Positions 1 through 5,350 of a DNA stretch of 5,727 bases are shown here, one piece after another (positions within the stretch are counted from its first letter, which is position 1; each line of letters opens with the position of its first letter). A program made the position numbers and the translations under genes. The notes below the pieces were generated by a model. The model did not search any database. It worked only from the letters and a program-made list of their open reading frames with translations, and was not told the DNA's origin. The DNA comes from Alphaproteobacteria bacterium (GTDB taxonomy: Bacteria > Pseudomonadota > Alphaproteobacteria > UBA2136 > UBA6156): the NCBI GenBank assembly GCA_027490875.1, contig JAIXXE010000129.1, forward strand, positions 1 to 5,727. The letters run 5' to 3'.

Positions 1-359
1 ATCACGTCATACTGATGATGCCGGTTAAGGCTCTCAACCCGTTGATTACATATTTCAACCTGTGGGAGCTTTAAATCCTGAACGATGGTATGAAGAAAGG
101 CACACTTACGGCTGTCGCTCTCCACCAACGTATAACGATGTTGTGGTGCAAGTATCGCCAAAACCAAACCCGGCAATCCAGCCCCCGTCCCTAAATCGAG
201 AATGTTCACCGACTCTGTTGGCAGGTAGTCTATCAACTGGGCGCAATCAAGCCAATGCCGTTGTTCAAGATCCTTTAAGGTGTCTGGGCTCACCAGATTT
301 ATCTTGGTGTTCCATTCACGCAGTCGTGCTGCGTAATGCTTAAGTCCCTCTGATGTCAT
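1..359 (-). CDS. rsmG: 16S rRNA (guanine527-N7)-methyltransferase RsmG, 3' end cut by window edge
   Basis: RsmG (GidB) uses S-adenosylmethionine to methylate N7 of G527 in 16S rRNA, in the cytoplasm. The visible 119 codons contain the family hallmarks: REWNTKINLVSP (residues 14-25), RHWLDCAQL (34-42, the RHxLD motif), the SAM-binding loop LDLGTGAGLPG (54-64), and LVESDSRKCAFL (78-89). The frame stays open to the left edge, so the C-terminal part lies outside the window. The ATG at 359-357 is the first possible ATG after an in-frame stop (383-381), but it leaves only about eight residues before the conserved YAARL helix, fewer than most family members have. A TTG at 374-372 would add five residues. 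No good Shine-Dalgarno precedes either start; the only strong one (415-420) serves an ATG at 407-405 that is in the same frame but upstream of the stop. Identity is secure; the exact start is not. Confidence 0.93.
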   Translation of the reverse strand, partial: MTSEGLKHYAARLREWNTKINLVSPDTLKDLEQRHWLDCAQLIDYLPTESVNILDLGTGAGLPGLVLAILAPQHRYTLVESDSRKCAFLHTIVQDLKLPQVEICNQRVESLNRHHQYDV

Positions 360-380
360 AAGCGTGTTTAACAAAAAATC

Positions 381-420
381 TTAACCAAAGGAAGAGCCCT
401 TAATCATGGGGATATCCTTT
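381..420 (-). promoter_or_regulatory. Shine-Dalgarno plus 8-codon in-frame mini-ORF upstream of rsmG
   Basis: On the minus strand an AAAGGA ribosome-binding site (420-415) sits 7 nt before an ATG (407-405). That ATG opens M-I-K-G-S-S-F-G and stops at TAA (383-381). It is in exactly the same frame as rsmG, 16 codons upstream of the rsmG ATG. The codons between the stop and that ATG read D-F-L-L-N-T-L, which looks like a plausible continuation of an RsmG N-terminus. It could be a leader peptide that feeds re-initiation at rsmG, the original rsmG start now cut by a nonsense change, or a sequencing or assembly error. Confidence 0.5.
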
Positions 421-522
421 TAAATCGTTCATAGTTAATATCTTTGGGTATTATTACACCCAATCAACCATGGGGATTATCACCCTATAAATCAACAACC
501 CAATTCCCTTCCTCATGGCCAA

Positions 523-546
523 TGGGATAAGTAACCCCTTATCCCA
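523..546. repeat. perfect 9-bp inverted repeat in the origin-like spacer
   Basis: TGGGATAAG (523-531) and CTTATCCCA (538-546) are exact reverse complements separated by 6 nt (TAACCC). The arms contain TTATCCCA, so they can be read as two divergent degenerate DnaA boxes or as a dimeric operator. There is no T-run after either arm, so it is not an intrinsic terminator. Confidence 0.75.
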
Positions 547-655
547 CGTCTTCCAGATTTTATCCCCAGCTCTTATCCCCAATCACTCAAAATCTCTGAT
601 TTACAAAGACAAGTTCACTAAGGCTATCGCAAAGCACAACCATGATTTTTTGTGT

Positions 656-673
656 TTATGAAACTTATGAAAC
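656..673. repeat. 9-bp tandem direct repeat in AT-rich segment
   Basis: TTATGAAAC occurs twice head to tail (656-664 and 665-673), directly after a T-rich run (645-651). It lies between the ATCCCCA-containing boxes at 560-581 and the pair at 683-709. Short tandem AT-rich repeats next to DnaA boxes are typical of DNA-unwinding elements, but that role is an inference here. Confidence 0.6.
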
Positions 674-718
674 ATTAAGTGGTGGGGATGAACGGTTAAG
701 TTATCCACCAGTCAATTG

Positions 719-2614
719 TTACTGACTTAATCCTGATTGGCTTCGCCGTAAATGCATCCACAGCACATGCAAGGCTGCGGGCGTGACCCCTGAAATTTGG
801 CTGGCGGCAGCCAATGTGCCCGGCTGGATCTTTTCAAGCTTCTGTCGAGCTTCGGTACTTAAGCCATGAATCGTAGCGTAATTTATCGTCACAGGGATTT
901 CCATCGCCTCATCGCTTTGCAGACGTTCCGCTTCCATCTGTTGGCGCTGCAAGTAACCATCATAATGGGCTTCAACAATCAGCTGCTCTTCTACTTCGTT
1001 ATTAAATAAAGGAAAACTGTGTAAGTGAGTTTTTACACTCGCTAATGATATCCCCGGCCGTTTTAAGACTTCAAACACCGTGAGCGGTGTTGTCATGGCG
1101 CCTGCCTGCTGAGCAACCAGCTGCCCCAGGGGGTCGGCTGGCCGTACTTTGGTGTTGTGGGCCCAACCCATCAGTACAGCCACATTCTGCTGTTTGGTTA
1201 AAAAATGAGCACGTCGATCCTCCCCCACACACCCAAGGTCAATTCCACGTTGTGTCAATCGCAAGTCGGCGTTGTCGGCACGCAGTAACAGGCGGTATTC
1301 GGCACGGCTGGTAAACATCCGGTAGGGCTCGGTGGTTCCCCGTGTGACCAAATCATCCACCAGCACCCCCAGGTAGGCCTCGCTGCGCGATAACACCAAC
1401 GATTTTTTACCGGCCACCTTTAACCCTGCATTAAGCCCAGCAATGAGCCCTTGCGCGGCAGCCTCTTCGTACCCCGTGGTGCCGTTCAGCTGCCCGGCAA
1501 AGAACAGATTCGGGATTTTCTTGGTCTCCAGCGTATGCCGCAGCTCGGTGGGGTCGACATAGTCATACTCAATCGCATAGCCAGCCCGTAAGATTTGCGC
1601 CCGCTCCAGCCCTGGAATGCTGTTCACAATCGCCTGCTGCAAGTGTACGGGGAACGAGGTGGAAATTCCGTTGGGGTAAATCTCATGGTTTTCAAACCCT
1701 TCAGGCTCCAGGAACACCTGATGACTTTCCTTTCCCGCAAATCGGACAACCTTATCTTCAATGCTCGGGCAGTAGCGTGGCCCCGTCCCTTCAATCTGCC
1801 CACCATAGACTGGCGATTCGTGCAGGTTATCCCGAATCAACTGATGGGTGGCCGCGCTGGTATGGGTAATGTAGCAAGGCATTTGGTAAGCGGGCATAGT
1901 CTGGGGTAAAAAACTGAAGTGCGGCCTGGGCTCTTCGCCCGCCTGTTCTTCCAGCTGGGCAAAATCAATTGTGCGAGCGTCCAGCCGCGGCGGTGTGCCA
2001 GTCTTTAAACGCCCTAACCGAAAGCCTAGCACCGCCAGACGTTCGGCCAGCCGATGCGCAGCGGGTTCACCCGCACGGCCACCGCTTAGTTGTTGCTTCC
2101 CAATATGCAGCAAACCCTTCAGAAAGGTTCCGGTGGTCAGCACCACGGCACCGGCGCGGAAGACCCACCCGGTATGGCAGTGGACCAACAATGTCTGCGC
2201 ATCATCGTCCTGCGGCTCAATATCCGTTACCTCTGCCTGCATGATGCGCAGGTTGGGTGTGGCAAACAGCTCGGCCTGAATGGCGTCGCGGTAGAGTTTG
2301 CGGTCGCTTTGGGCGCGGGGGCCGCGTACGGCTGGGCCTTTGCTGGCGTTGAGCATCCGAAATTGCAGCCCTGTGCGGTCGGTGATACGCCCCATCAGGC
2401 CATCCAAGGCGTCAATCTCGCGCACCAGATGGCCCTTGGCCAGGCCACCAATGGCGGGGTTGCAGCTCATCTGGCCAATGGTGTCGATGTTGCCGGTCAG
2501 CAACAGTGTCTGGGCACCAAGCCGCGCGCTGGCGGCTGCGGCTTCGGCCCCGGCATGGCCGCCACCCACGACGATGACATCGTACTCCCCGCTTAAAGCT
2601 GCCGTGTATCCCAT
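719..2614 (-). CDS. mnmG: tRNA uridine-5-carboxymethylaminomethyl(34) synthesis enzyme MnmG (GidA)
   Basis: MnmG is the FAD-binding partner of the GTPase MnmE. The complex modifies the wobble uridine U34 of several tRNAs to (c)mnm5U, using methylene-tetrahydrofolate. The 631-residue length is normal (the E. coli protein is 629). Visible signatures, in order: the dinucleotide-binding loop GGGHAGAEAA (17-26), SCNPAIGGLAKGH (50-62, with the conserved Cys51), GGRAGEPA (178-185), LKTGTPPRLD (203-212), PCYITHT (246-252), RYCPSIEDK (280-288, with the second conserved Cys282), GQLNGTTGYEEAAAQG (374-389) and SRAEYRLLLRADNADLRL (436-453). The C-terminal MnmE/tRNA-contacting helical domain ends with ISGVTPAAL. 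The ATG start puts the FAD loop at the usual distance from the N-terminus; the ribosome-binding site is weak (GCAGAG). mnmE is not adjacent, and rsmG follows after a 359-bp gap, so the usual tight mnmG-rsmG coupling is absent. Confidence 0.98.
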   Translation of the reverse strand: MGYTAALSGEYDVIVVGGGHAGAEAAAASARLGAQTLLLTGNIDTIGQMSCNPAIGGLAKGHLVREIDALDGLMGRITDRTGLQFRMLNASKGPAVRGPRAQSDRKLYRDAIQAELFATPNLRIMQAEVTDIEPQDDDAQTLLVHCHTGWVFRAGAVVLTTGTFLKGLLHIGKQQLSGGRAGEPAAHRLAERLAVLGFRLGRLKTGTPPRLDARTIDFAQLEEQAGEEPRPHFSFLPQTMPAYQMPCYITHTSAATHQLIRDNLHESPVYGGQIEGTGPRYCPSIEDKVVRFAGKESHQVFLEPEGFENHEIYPNGISTSFPVHLQQAIVNSIPGLERAQILRAGYAIEYDYVDPTELRHTLETKKIPNLFFAGQLNGTTGYEEAAAQGLIAGLNAGLKVAGKKSLVLSRSEAYLGVLVDDLVTRGTTEPYRMFTSRAEYRLLLRADNADLRLTQRGIDLGCVGEDRRAHFLTKQQNVAVLMGWAHNTKVRPADPLGQLVAQQAGAMTTPLTVFEVLKRPGISLASVKTHLHSFPLFNNEVEEQLIVEAHYDGYLQRQQMEAERLQSDEAMEIPVTINYATIHGLSTEARQKLEKIQPGTLAAASQISGVTPAALHVLWMHLRRSQSGLSQ

Positions 2615-2628
2615 ACTCTGCAGGTAGG

Positions 2629-2676
2629 GTTTAATGCGGTTTAAGTCAAGTCATGTAAACACTTAACGGGCTTAAC
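2629..2676. promoter_or_regulatory. repeated TTTAA/TTAAC boxes upstream of mnmG
   Basis: Two direct-repeat pairs lie in the mnmG 5' region. GGTTTAA occurs at 2629-2635 and 2639-2645 (10-bp period), and CTTAAC at 2662-2667 and 2671-2676 (9-bp period). A possible minus-strand promoter overlaps the first pair: -35 TTTACA (2659-2654), 17-bp spacer, weak -10 CATTAA (2636-2631). Roughly one-turn spacing on the same DNA face suggests an operator for a regulator, but I cannot name one. The TTAA spacings (5 and 6 bp) do not match the classical CtrA site. Confidence 0.35.
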
Positions 2677-2712
2677 CTTAGGAGAAGATACCGAGCGCGT
2701 TGCTTAAACCCC

Positions 2713-2739
2713 TTGTAAAAAACAAAGCACGCGTATACT
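2713..2739 (+). promoter_or_regulatory. probable sigma70-type promoter of the 2786-3598 gene
   Basis: A good -10 hexamer TATACT (2734-2739) lies 46 bp before the ATG of the plus-strand gene. The best -35 nearby is TTGTAA (2713-2718), with a short 15-bp spacer, so the -35 match is weak. Transcription would start near 2746 and give a leader of about 40 nt ending in the CGGAG ribosome-binding site (2774-2778). Confidence 0.4.
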
Positions 2740-2785
2740 AAGCCTGTAAATAGCCTGATGTATCAACCCTTTTCGGAGCAAACCA

Positions 2786-3598
2786 ATGGCCAAAGGTCCG
2801 GTCATCGTCTACGGGGTATTCCCCGAACTGAATTTTGGCAGCCAACCGGTTCGCCTAACAAGCCTTCAGGGGTTAGCCCTTGCAATAAAAACCCATAAAC
2901 CCGATGCTGTGGTACTTAAAGCCACCGCGCAGCTCATGGAGATTCGCAAAGCCTTAGCCGTATATCAGGGCCCTGCCCTCTATCTGCTGGTCGACCCACT
3001 CGACCAACTTCAGCACCCACAGGCAACACTGTGCGCGACACCGGAAGCGTTGGTGGCGGCTCTTCAAGCGCAAAAAATAAACGTTTGGCTTCGCCAAGAA
3101 TCGGCAAAGCCGCTTGCGCCTACGTTTGCTGCAACACCCGCTCCGCCCCAACCCGCATTTACAACACGGTTCACGTCCATAACGGAGGAACTTGCAAGCC
3201 CATCCACACCTTCTCGACATTCACCCACAAAGCGGGCCAGGTTCAGAAAGTACGAGCTTACACCCTTTAAATTTGCCCCATTCCCAACACCGCCTGGCAC
3301 CGAGCATGATGAACCATGGCCGGCTTTGGCGGCAGCACTGGTTCCCAAACTACTATTTGCGGGGCCGCGCGGGAGGCAGCGTTTGGAAGCTATGCTTGAA
3401 CAGGTACAGGCGAGTGAGATGGCCTATCGCCAAGGTGTTGTAGCGCAGGATGTTGCCGCAAGGTGGGGTGTTGCAACACCGACGTTCAAAATCTGCCTTG
3501 TCAACTTGCGGAAAGTTCTCATGCCGCATGGCTTAACCCTTTTGGGAGCAGGTGACACAATTCGGCTGGTGAAGGTGCCGCTAAACAATGAGCCCTAA
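2786..3598 (+). CDS. unknown protein: receiver-like domain without phospho-Asp, linker, OmpR-like winged helix
   Basis: I do not recognise this 270-residue protein. The ATG has a good ribosome-binding site (CGGAG, 7-nt spacing). Residues 4-96 have an alternating strand/helix pattern like a response-regulator receiver: VIVYGVF (6-12), then KPDAVVLKA (38-46), where the usual phospho-acceptor Asp position reads Lys45, then ALYLLVDP (64-71) and TPEALVAALQ (85-94). No acidic cluster is visible near strand 1. Residues about 107-175 are rich in Pro, Ser and Thr and look disordered. Residues about 195-264 resemble an OmpR/PhoB winged helix: QDVAARWGVATPTFKI (221-236), LVNLRKVL (238-245), and a wing-like LTLLGAGDTIRLV (250-262). 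The likely role is a phosphorylation-independent DNA-binding regulator; its target is unknown. It stands alone, divergent from mnmG and convergent with holA. Domain reading is from pattern only. Confidence 0.8.
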   Translation: MAKGPVIVYGVFPELNFGSQPVRLTSLQGLALAIKTHKPDAVVLKATAQLMEIRKALAVYQGPALYLLVDPLDQLQHPQATLCATPEALVAALQAQKINVWLRQESAKPLAPTFAATPAPPQPAFTTRFTSITEELASPSTPSRHSPTKRARFRKYELTPFKFAPFPTPPGTEHDEPWPALAAALVPKLLFAGPRGRQRLEAMLEQVQASEMAYRQGVVAQDVAARWGVATPTFKICLVNLRKVLMPHGLTLLGAGDTIRLVKVPLNNEP

Positions 3599-3612
3599 GG
3601 CATAACGAACTC

Positions 3613-3645
3613 GGGGGGCCTGCACGGCCCCCCCTTAAGCTTTTT
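3613..3645 (+). terminator. intrinsic terminator between convergent genes
   Basis: GGGGGGCC (3613-3620) and GGCCCCCC (3626-3633) form an 8-bp all-GC stem with a 5-nt loop, starting 14 nt after the stop of the plus-strand gene. A T-run (3641-3645) follows after 7 nt, later than ideal. It overlaps the last codon of holA. On the minus strand the same hairpin lacks a U-run, so it may terminate the lptE-holA transcript only weakly. Confidence 0.7.
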
Positions 3646-4690
3646 AGAGGCTCCAGCCCAAAATAGCCCGCCCCAGCACCGTTTGGCTGGGCAGCAGGCC
3701 GCTGCGGGCCAAGGTTAGGGCCTCCAGGCTGCGCTCGGTCATTTGGTTCAGTCGGTTAGCGGGGTAACGCTGTACAGCAGCCATAAACGCGTGCTTCACC
3801 GCCATGGGCAGATGCCCCTTGCCGCACTGTCGTGCAATCGTGTCGTCATCGGCCCCCGCTGCCCGCATCGCCTGCGCTTGCTTAATCTTGTTTAAGTCAT
3901 TCAAGATCATACTAAAAACTCCATTAAGGTCTTCGCCCTGCTCCAGCAGTTGGCCAAGCAGCATATCAACCTTAACAGGGTTCTGCGCCAAAACAGCCTC
4001 TGCCACCAGCATCACGCCATAAGGCGTGGCGCCACACAGGCTGGCCGTAACATGTGCGGCCCGAATGGTCGTTTCGGGGTAGGCGTAGCACACCAACTTT
4101 TCAATTTCGCGGCGCGCCACTTCACGGTCGGCCCCAAGCCCAGCCGCCAAGGCGCTCAGGGCGGCTGGCTCGGCCTGCACGCCCTGCTTGGCCAGCTCGG
4201 CCTTCAAAAAGCCTTCAAGATTGCGCCCAGTGTCGGTAAAAAACCGCACAGCGAGGTTGCTCGCCCCCTCTTCCGCCAGCTTTACCAAAGGGTGCTTTTT
4301 ATCCAGATGCCCACAAAGCGGCAGCAGCAGGGTCACGCCCTGCAACGGGTGCTGCAAGGCCGCCTTAACCTGTTCGGTTAATTGGGTAATATCATCGGCC
4401 CGTTCCGTACCCGAAACCCCCCGCACCCACACCAGCTTATGCGGGCTGGTGAAGGAGAGGGTCAGGCAGGCATCGGTCAGGCGGCTTGGCTCGGCCAGCA
4501 GGTCGCTCAGGCCGAGCCGCTCCACGCCAAACGGGTCGGCCAAATCCAACCCGGTTTGGGCCGCCACGGCCTCGGCCACCTGCTGGGCGGCTTGCCGAAT
4601 TGCCCCCGCTTCATCGCCCCACAACAGCACCACCAACGGCAGCGGGCCTTTAAGGGCTCCGGCTAACCTATCGGCATACAGCGCAACCAT
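3644..4690 (-). CDS. holA: DNA polymerase III delta subunit HolA (clamp loader)
   Basis: HolA is the delta subunit of the DnaX clamp-loader complex. It opens the beta sliding clamp so that the replicase can be loaded on primed DNA. The 348-residue length is typical. The N-terminal AAA+-like domain begins with LVVLLWGDEAGAIRQAA (19-35); as expected for delta it lacks a functional Walker A motif. The SFTSPHKLVWVRGV segment (79-92) corresponds to the family strand with conserved 'kLvvvr', and GADREVARREIEKLVCYA (186-203) is the most diagnostic delta signature, in domain II. The C-terminal helical collar domain ends at LGWSL. The ATG lies 9 nt after the lptE stop, so the two genes form one operon. 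The ORF is intact, and I see nothing abnormal in it. Confidence 0.93.
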   Translation of the reverse strand: MVALYADRLAGALKGPLPLVVLLWGDEAGAIRQAAQQVAEAVAAQTGLDLADPFGVERLGLSDLLAEPSRLTDACLTLSFTSPHKLVWVRGVSGTERADDITQLTEQVKAALQHPLQGVTLLLPLCGHLDKKHPLVKLAEEGASNLAVRFFTDTGRNLEGFLKAELAKQGVQAEPAALSALAAGLGADREVARREIEKLVCYAYPETTIRAAHVTASLCGATPYGVMLVAEAVLAQNPVKVDMLLGQLLEQGEDLNGVFSMILNDLNKIKQAQAMRAAGADDDTIARQCGKGHLPMAVKHAFMAAVQRYPANRLNQMTERSLEALTLARSGLLPSQTVLGRAILGWSL

Positions 4691-4699
4691 GGTAACAAC

Positions 4700-5203
4700 C
4701 TAGCGTTGAGGGGCGGTGCGTTGCCACAGGGCGACCCGCCGCGCGATGGCATCGGCCAGATTGCGGGCCGCCATCTGGCGGGCAAAGCTCTTACCACTTT
4801 CCGTAGAAAACGGTTTATTTTCAACATTATAAGCCACATTGGCGCTGAGCGGAATGGTTTCCAGCACCGTACCATCATCACCCAGCAGCTGCACGGTGGC
4901 GGCCACCATAATTTGGGCCCGCCGCACGGTGGCGGTGCGCTCCAGCGCCAAGGCCGAGGTCGTTTCCGTGAGTTCGACCGCCAGTGTTGCCCCTGCAGCA
5001 CCCGGGTAACTCTGGGCCAACCGTTGGCGAACTTCCTGCGCAATCAACCGCTGGCCGGGCTCAATCGCCACACTGGTCATCGCCACTGGCCCTAACTGAA
5101 CCGGTGCCAACCCCGCCCCTGCCACCGCCGGCGCATACAGCGGGCTATAGCCGCACCCGGTGAGGAACAGACCAGCCAAAAGAAGGGGAGCAAAGCGTCG
5201 CAT
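4700..5203 (-). CDS. lptE: LPS-assembly lipoprotein LptE
   Basis: LptE is the outer-membrane lipoprotein that plugs and helps fold the LptD barrel in lipopolysaccharide export. I chose the ATG at 5203-5201, giving 167 residues. It starts a classical lipoprotein signal peptide: MRRF, a hydrophobic stretch (5-14), and lipobox L-T-G-C with Cys17 as the lipidated residue, followed by GYSPLY (18-23), typical of the alphaproteobacterial family. AAGG lies about 11 nt upstream of the ATG. A longer reading from a TTG at 5263 would put 20 hydrophilic residues before the signal peptide and is unlikely. The remainder (IEPGQRLIAQEVRQRL, TATVRRAQIMVAATVQL, ARQMAARNLADAIARRV) fits the LptE alpha/beta fold. 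It is first in the operon with holA. In many alphaproteobacteria leuS precedes this pair; here the neighbour is an unrelated divergent gene. Confidence 0.88.
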   Translation of the reverse strand: MRRFAPLLLAGLFLTGCGYSPLYAPAVAGAGLAPVQLGPVAMTSVAIEPGQRLIAQEVRQRLAQSYPGAAGATLAVELTETTSALALERTATVRRAQIMVAATVQLLGDDGTVLETIPLSANVAYNVENKPFSTESGKSFARQMAARNLADAIARRVALWQRTAPQR

Positions 5204-5230
5204 ACCCCGCACCTTAAGTAACAATTGCGC

Positions 5231-5258
5231 TTGACGCCATGCCTTTGCAAAGTATACA
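5231..5258 (+). promoter_or_regulatory. probable promoter of the octapeptide-repeat gene
   Basis: The plus strand has -35 TTGACG (5231-5236), a 16-bp spacer and -10 TATACA (5253-5258), a fair sigma70-type match. Transcription would start near 5265, leaving a leader of about 85 nt that contains the GC hairpin at 5314-5331. The two divergent -10 elements share 5253-5256, so polymerase could probably occupy only one direction at a time. Confidence 0.45.
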
Positions 5259-5278
5259 GACAATTTATCTTCTATAAA
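5251..5278 (-). promoter_or_regulatory. probable promoter of the lptE-holA operon
   Basis: The minus strand carries -10 TATACT (5256-5251) and -35 TTTATA (5278-5273) with a 16-bp spacer. The predicted start near 5244 gives a leader of about 40 nt before the lptE ATG. Its -10 overlaps the plus-strand -10 on the opposite strand. Confidence 0.45.
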
Positions 5279-5313
5279 CCGTTTCAGAATCCTCTGAGCG
5301 GCCCCTCAACCCT

Positions 5314-5331
5314 GCCCCGCAGGCGCGGGGC
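5314..5331 (+). promoter_or_regulatory. GC-rich leader hairpin just before a ribosome-binding site
   Basis: GCCCCGC (5314-5320) pairs fully with GCGGGGC (5325-5331) around a 4-nt loop (AGGC). The stem ends 5 nt before the GGGAGA ribosome-binding site (5337-5342) of the downstream gene. There is no U-run, so it is not a standard terminator. It may stabilise the mRNA or affect initiation. Confidence 0.5.
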
Positions 5332-5350
5332 CATTTGGGAGAAATCCATA

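Larger units (their letters stand above)
360..718. other. candidate chromosomal replication origin (oriC) between mnmG and rsmG
   Basis: This gene-free stretch is about 38% GC by hand count, well below the flanking genes. It carries DnaA-box-like 9-mers: TTATCCCCA at 560-568 and 573-581, and TTATCCACC at 701-709. The first two differ from the classical box TTATCCACA at position 7, the last at position 9. Three one-mismatch relatives of TTATCCCCA lie on the other strand at 407-415, 471-479 and 683-691, so ATCCCCA occurs five times. TTATCCCAC (539-547) and the reverse-strand TTATCCCAT (522-530) add weaker matches. An AT-rich part (about 582-680) with a 9-bp tandem repeat could be an unwinding element. 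In established cases origins often lie beside mnmG and rsmG. The origin call is inference; the spacer must also hold whatever drives rsmG if rsmG is not co-transcribed with mnmG. I saw no convincing promoter for rsmG here. Confidence 0.55.

Noticed and set aside
62..343. 93-codon plus-strand ORF
   Set aside because: Lies opposite rsmG, whose minus-strand frame carries clear SAM-binding and RHxLD motifs; the plus-strand translation has no recognisable features.
523..546. Rho-independent terminator after mnmG
   Set aside because: The inverted repeat has AT-rich arms and no T-run on either strand, and lies about 170 bp past the mnmG stop.
2090..2596. 168-codon plus-strand ORF and an overlapping 109-codon one (2298-2627)
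   Set aside because: Both are antisense to the well-conserved FAD-binding half of mnmG, and their translations look like arbitrary Ala/Pro/Gly-rich sequence.
2629..2676. CtrA binding site (TTAA-N7-TTAA) upstream of mnmG
   Set aside because: The TTAA pairs are separated by 5 or 6 bp, not 7, so they do not match the known consensus.
4188..4703. 171-codon plus-strand ORF opposite holA
   Set aside because: Shadow of holA: Ser/Arg/Pro-rich translation with no domain, while the minus strand encodes a diagnostic delta subunit.
4663..5043. 126-codon minus-strand ORF in another frame of lptE
   Set aside because: Overlaps the lptE frame that has a clean lipobox and family motifs; the Arg/Trp/Pro-rich product is typical of an out-of-frame reading of GC-rich DNA.
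5204..5263. TTG-initiated 20-residue extension of LptE
   Set aside because: It would place hydrophilic residues ahead of the lipoprotein signal peptide and cover the probable lptE promoter; the ATG at 5203 fits much better.
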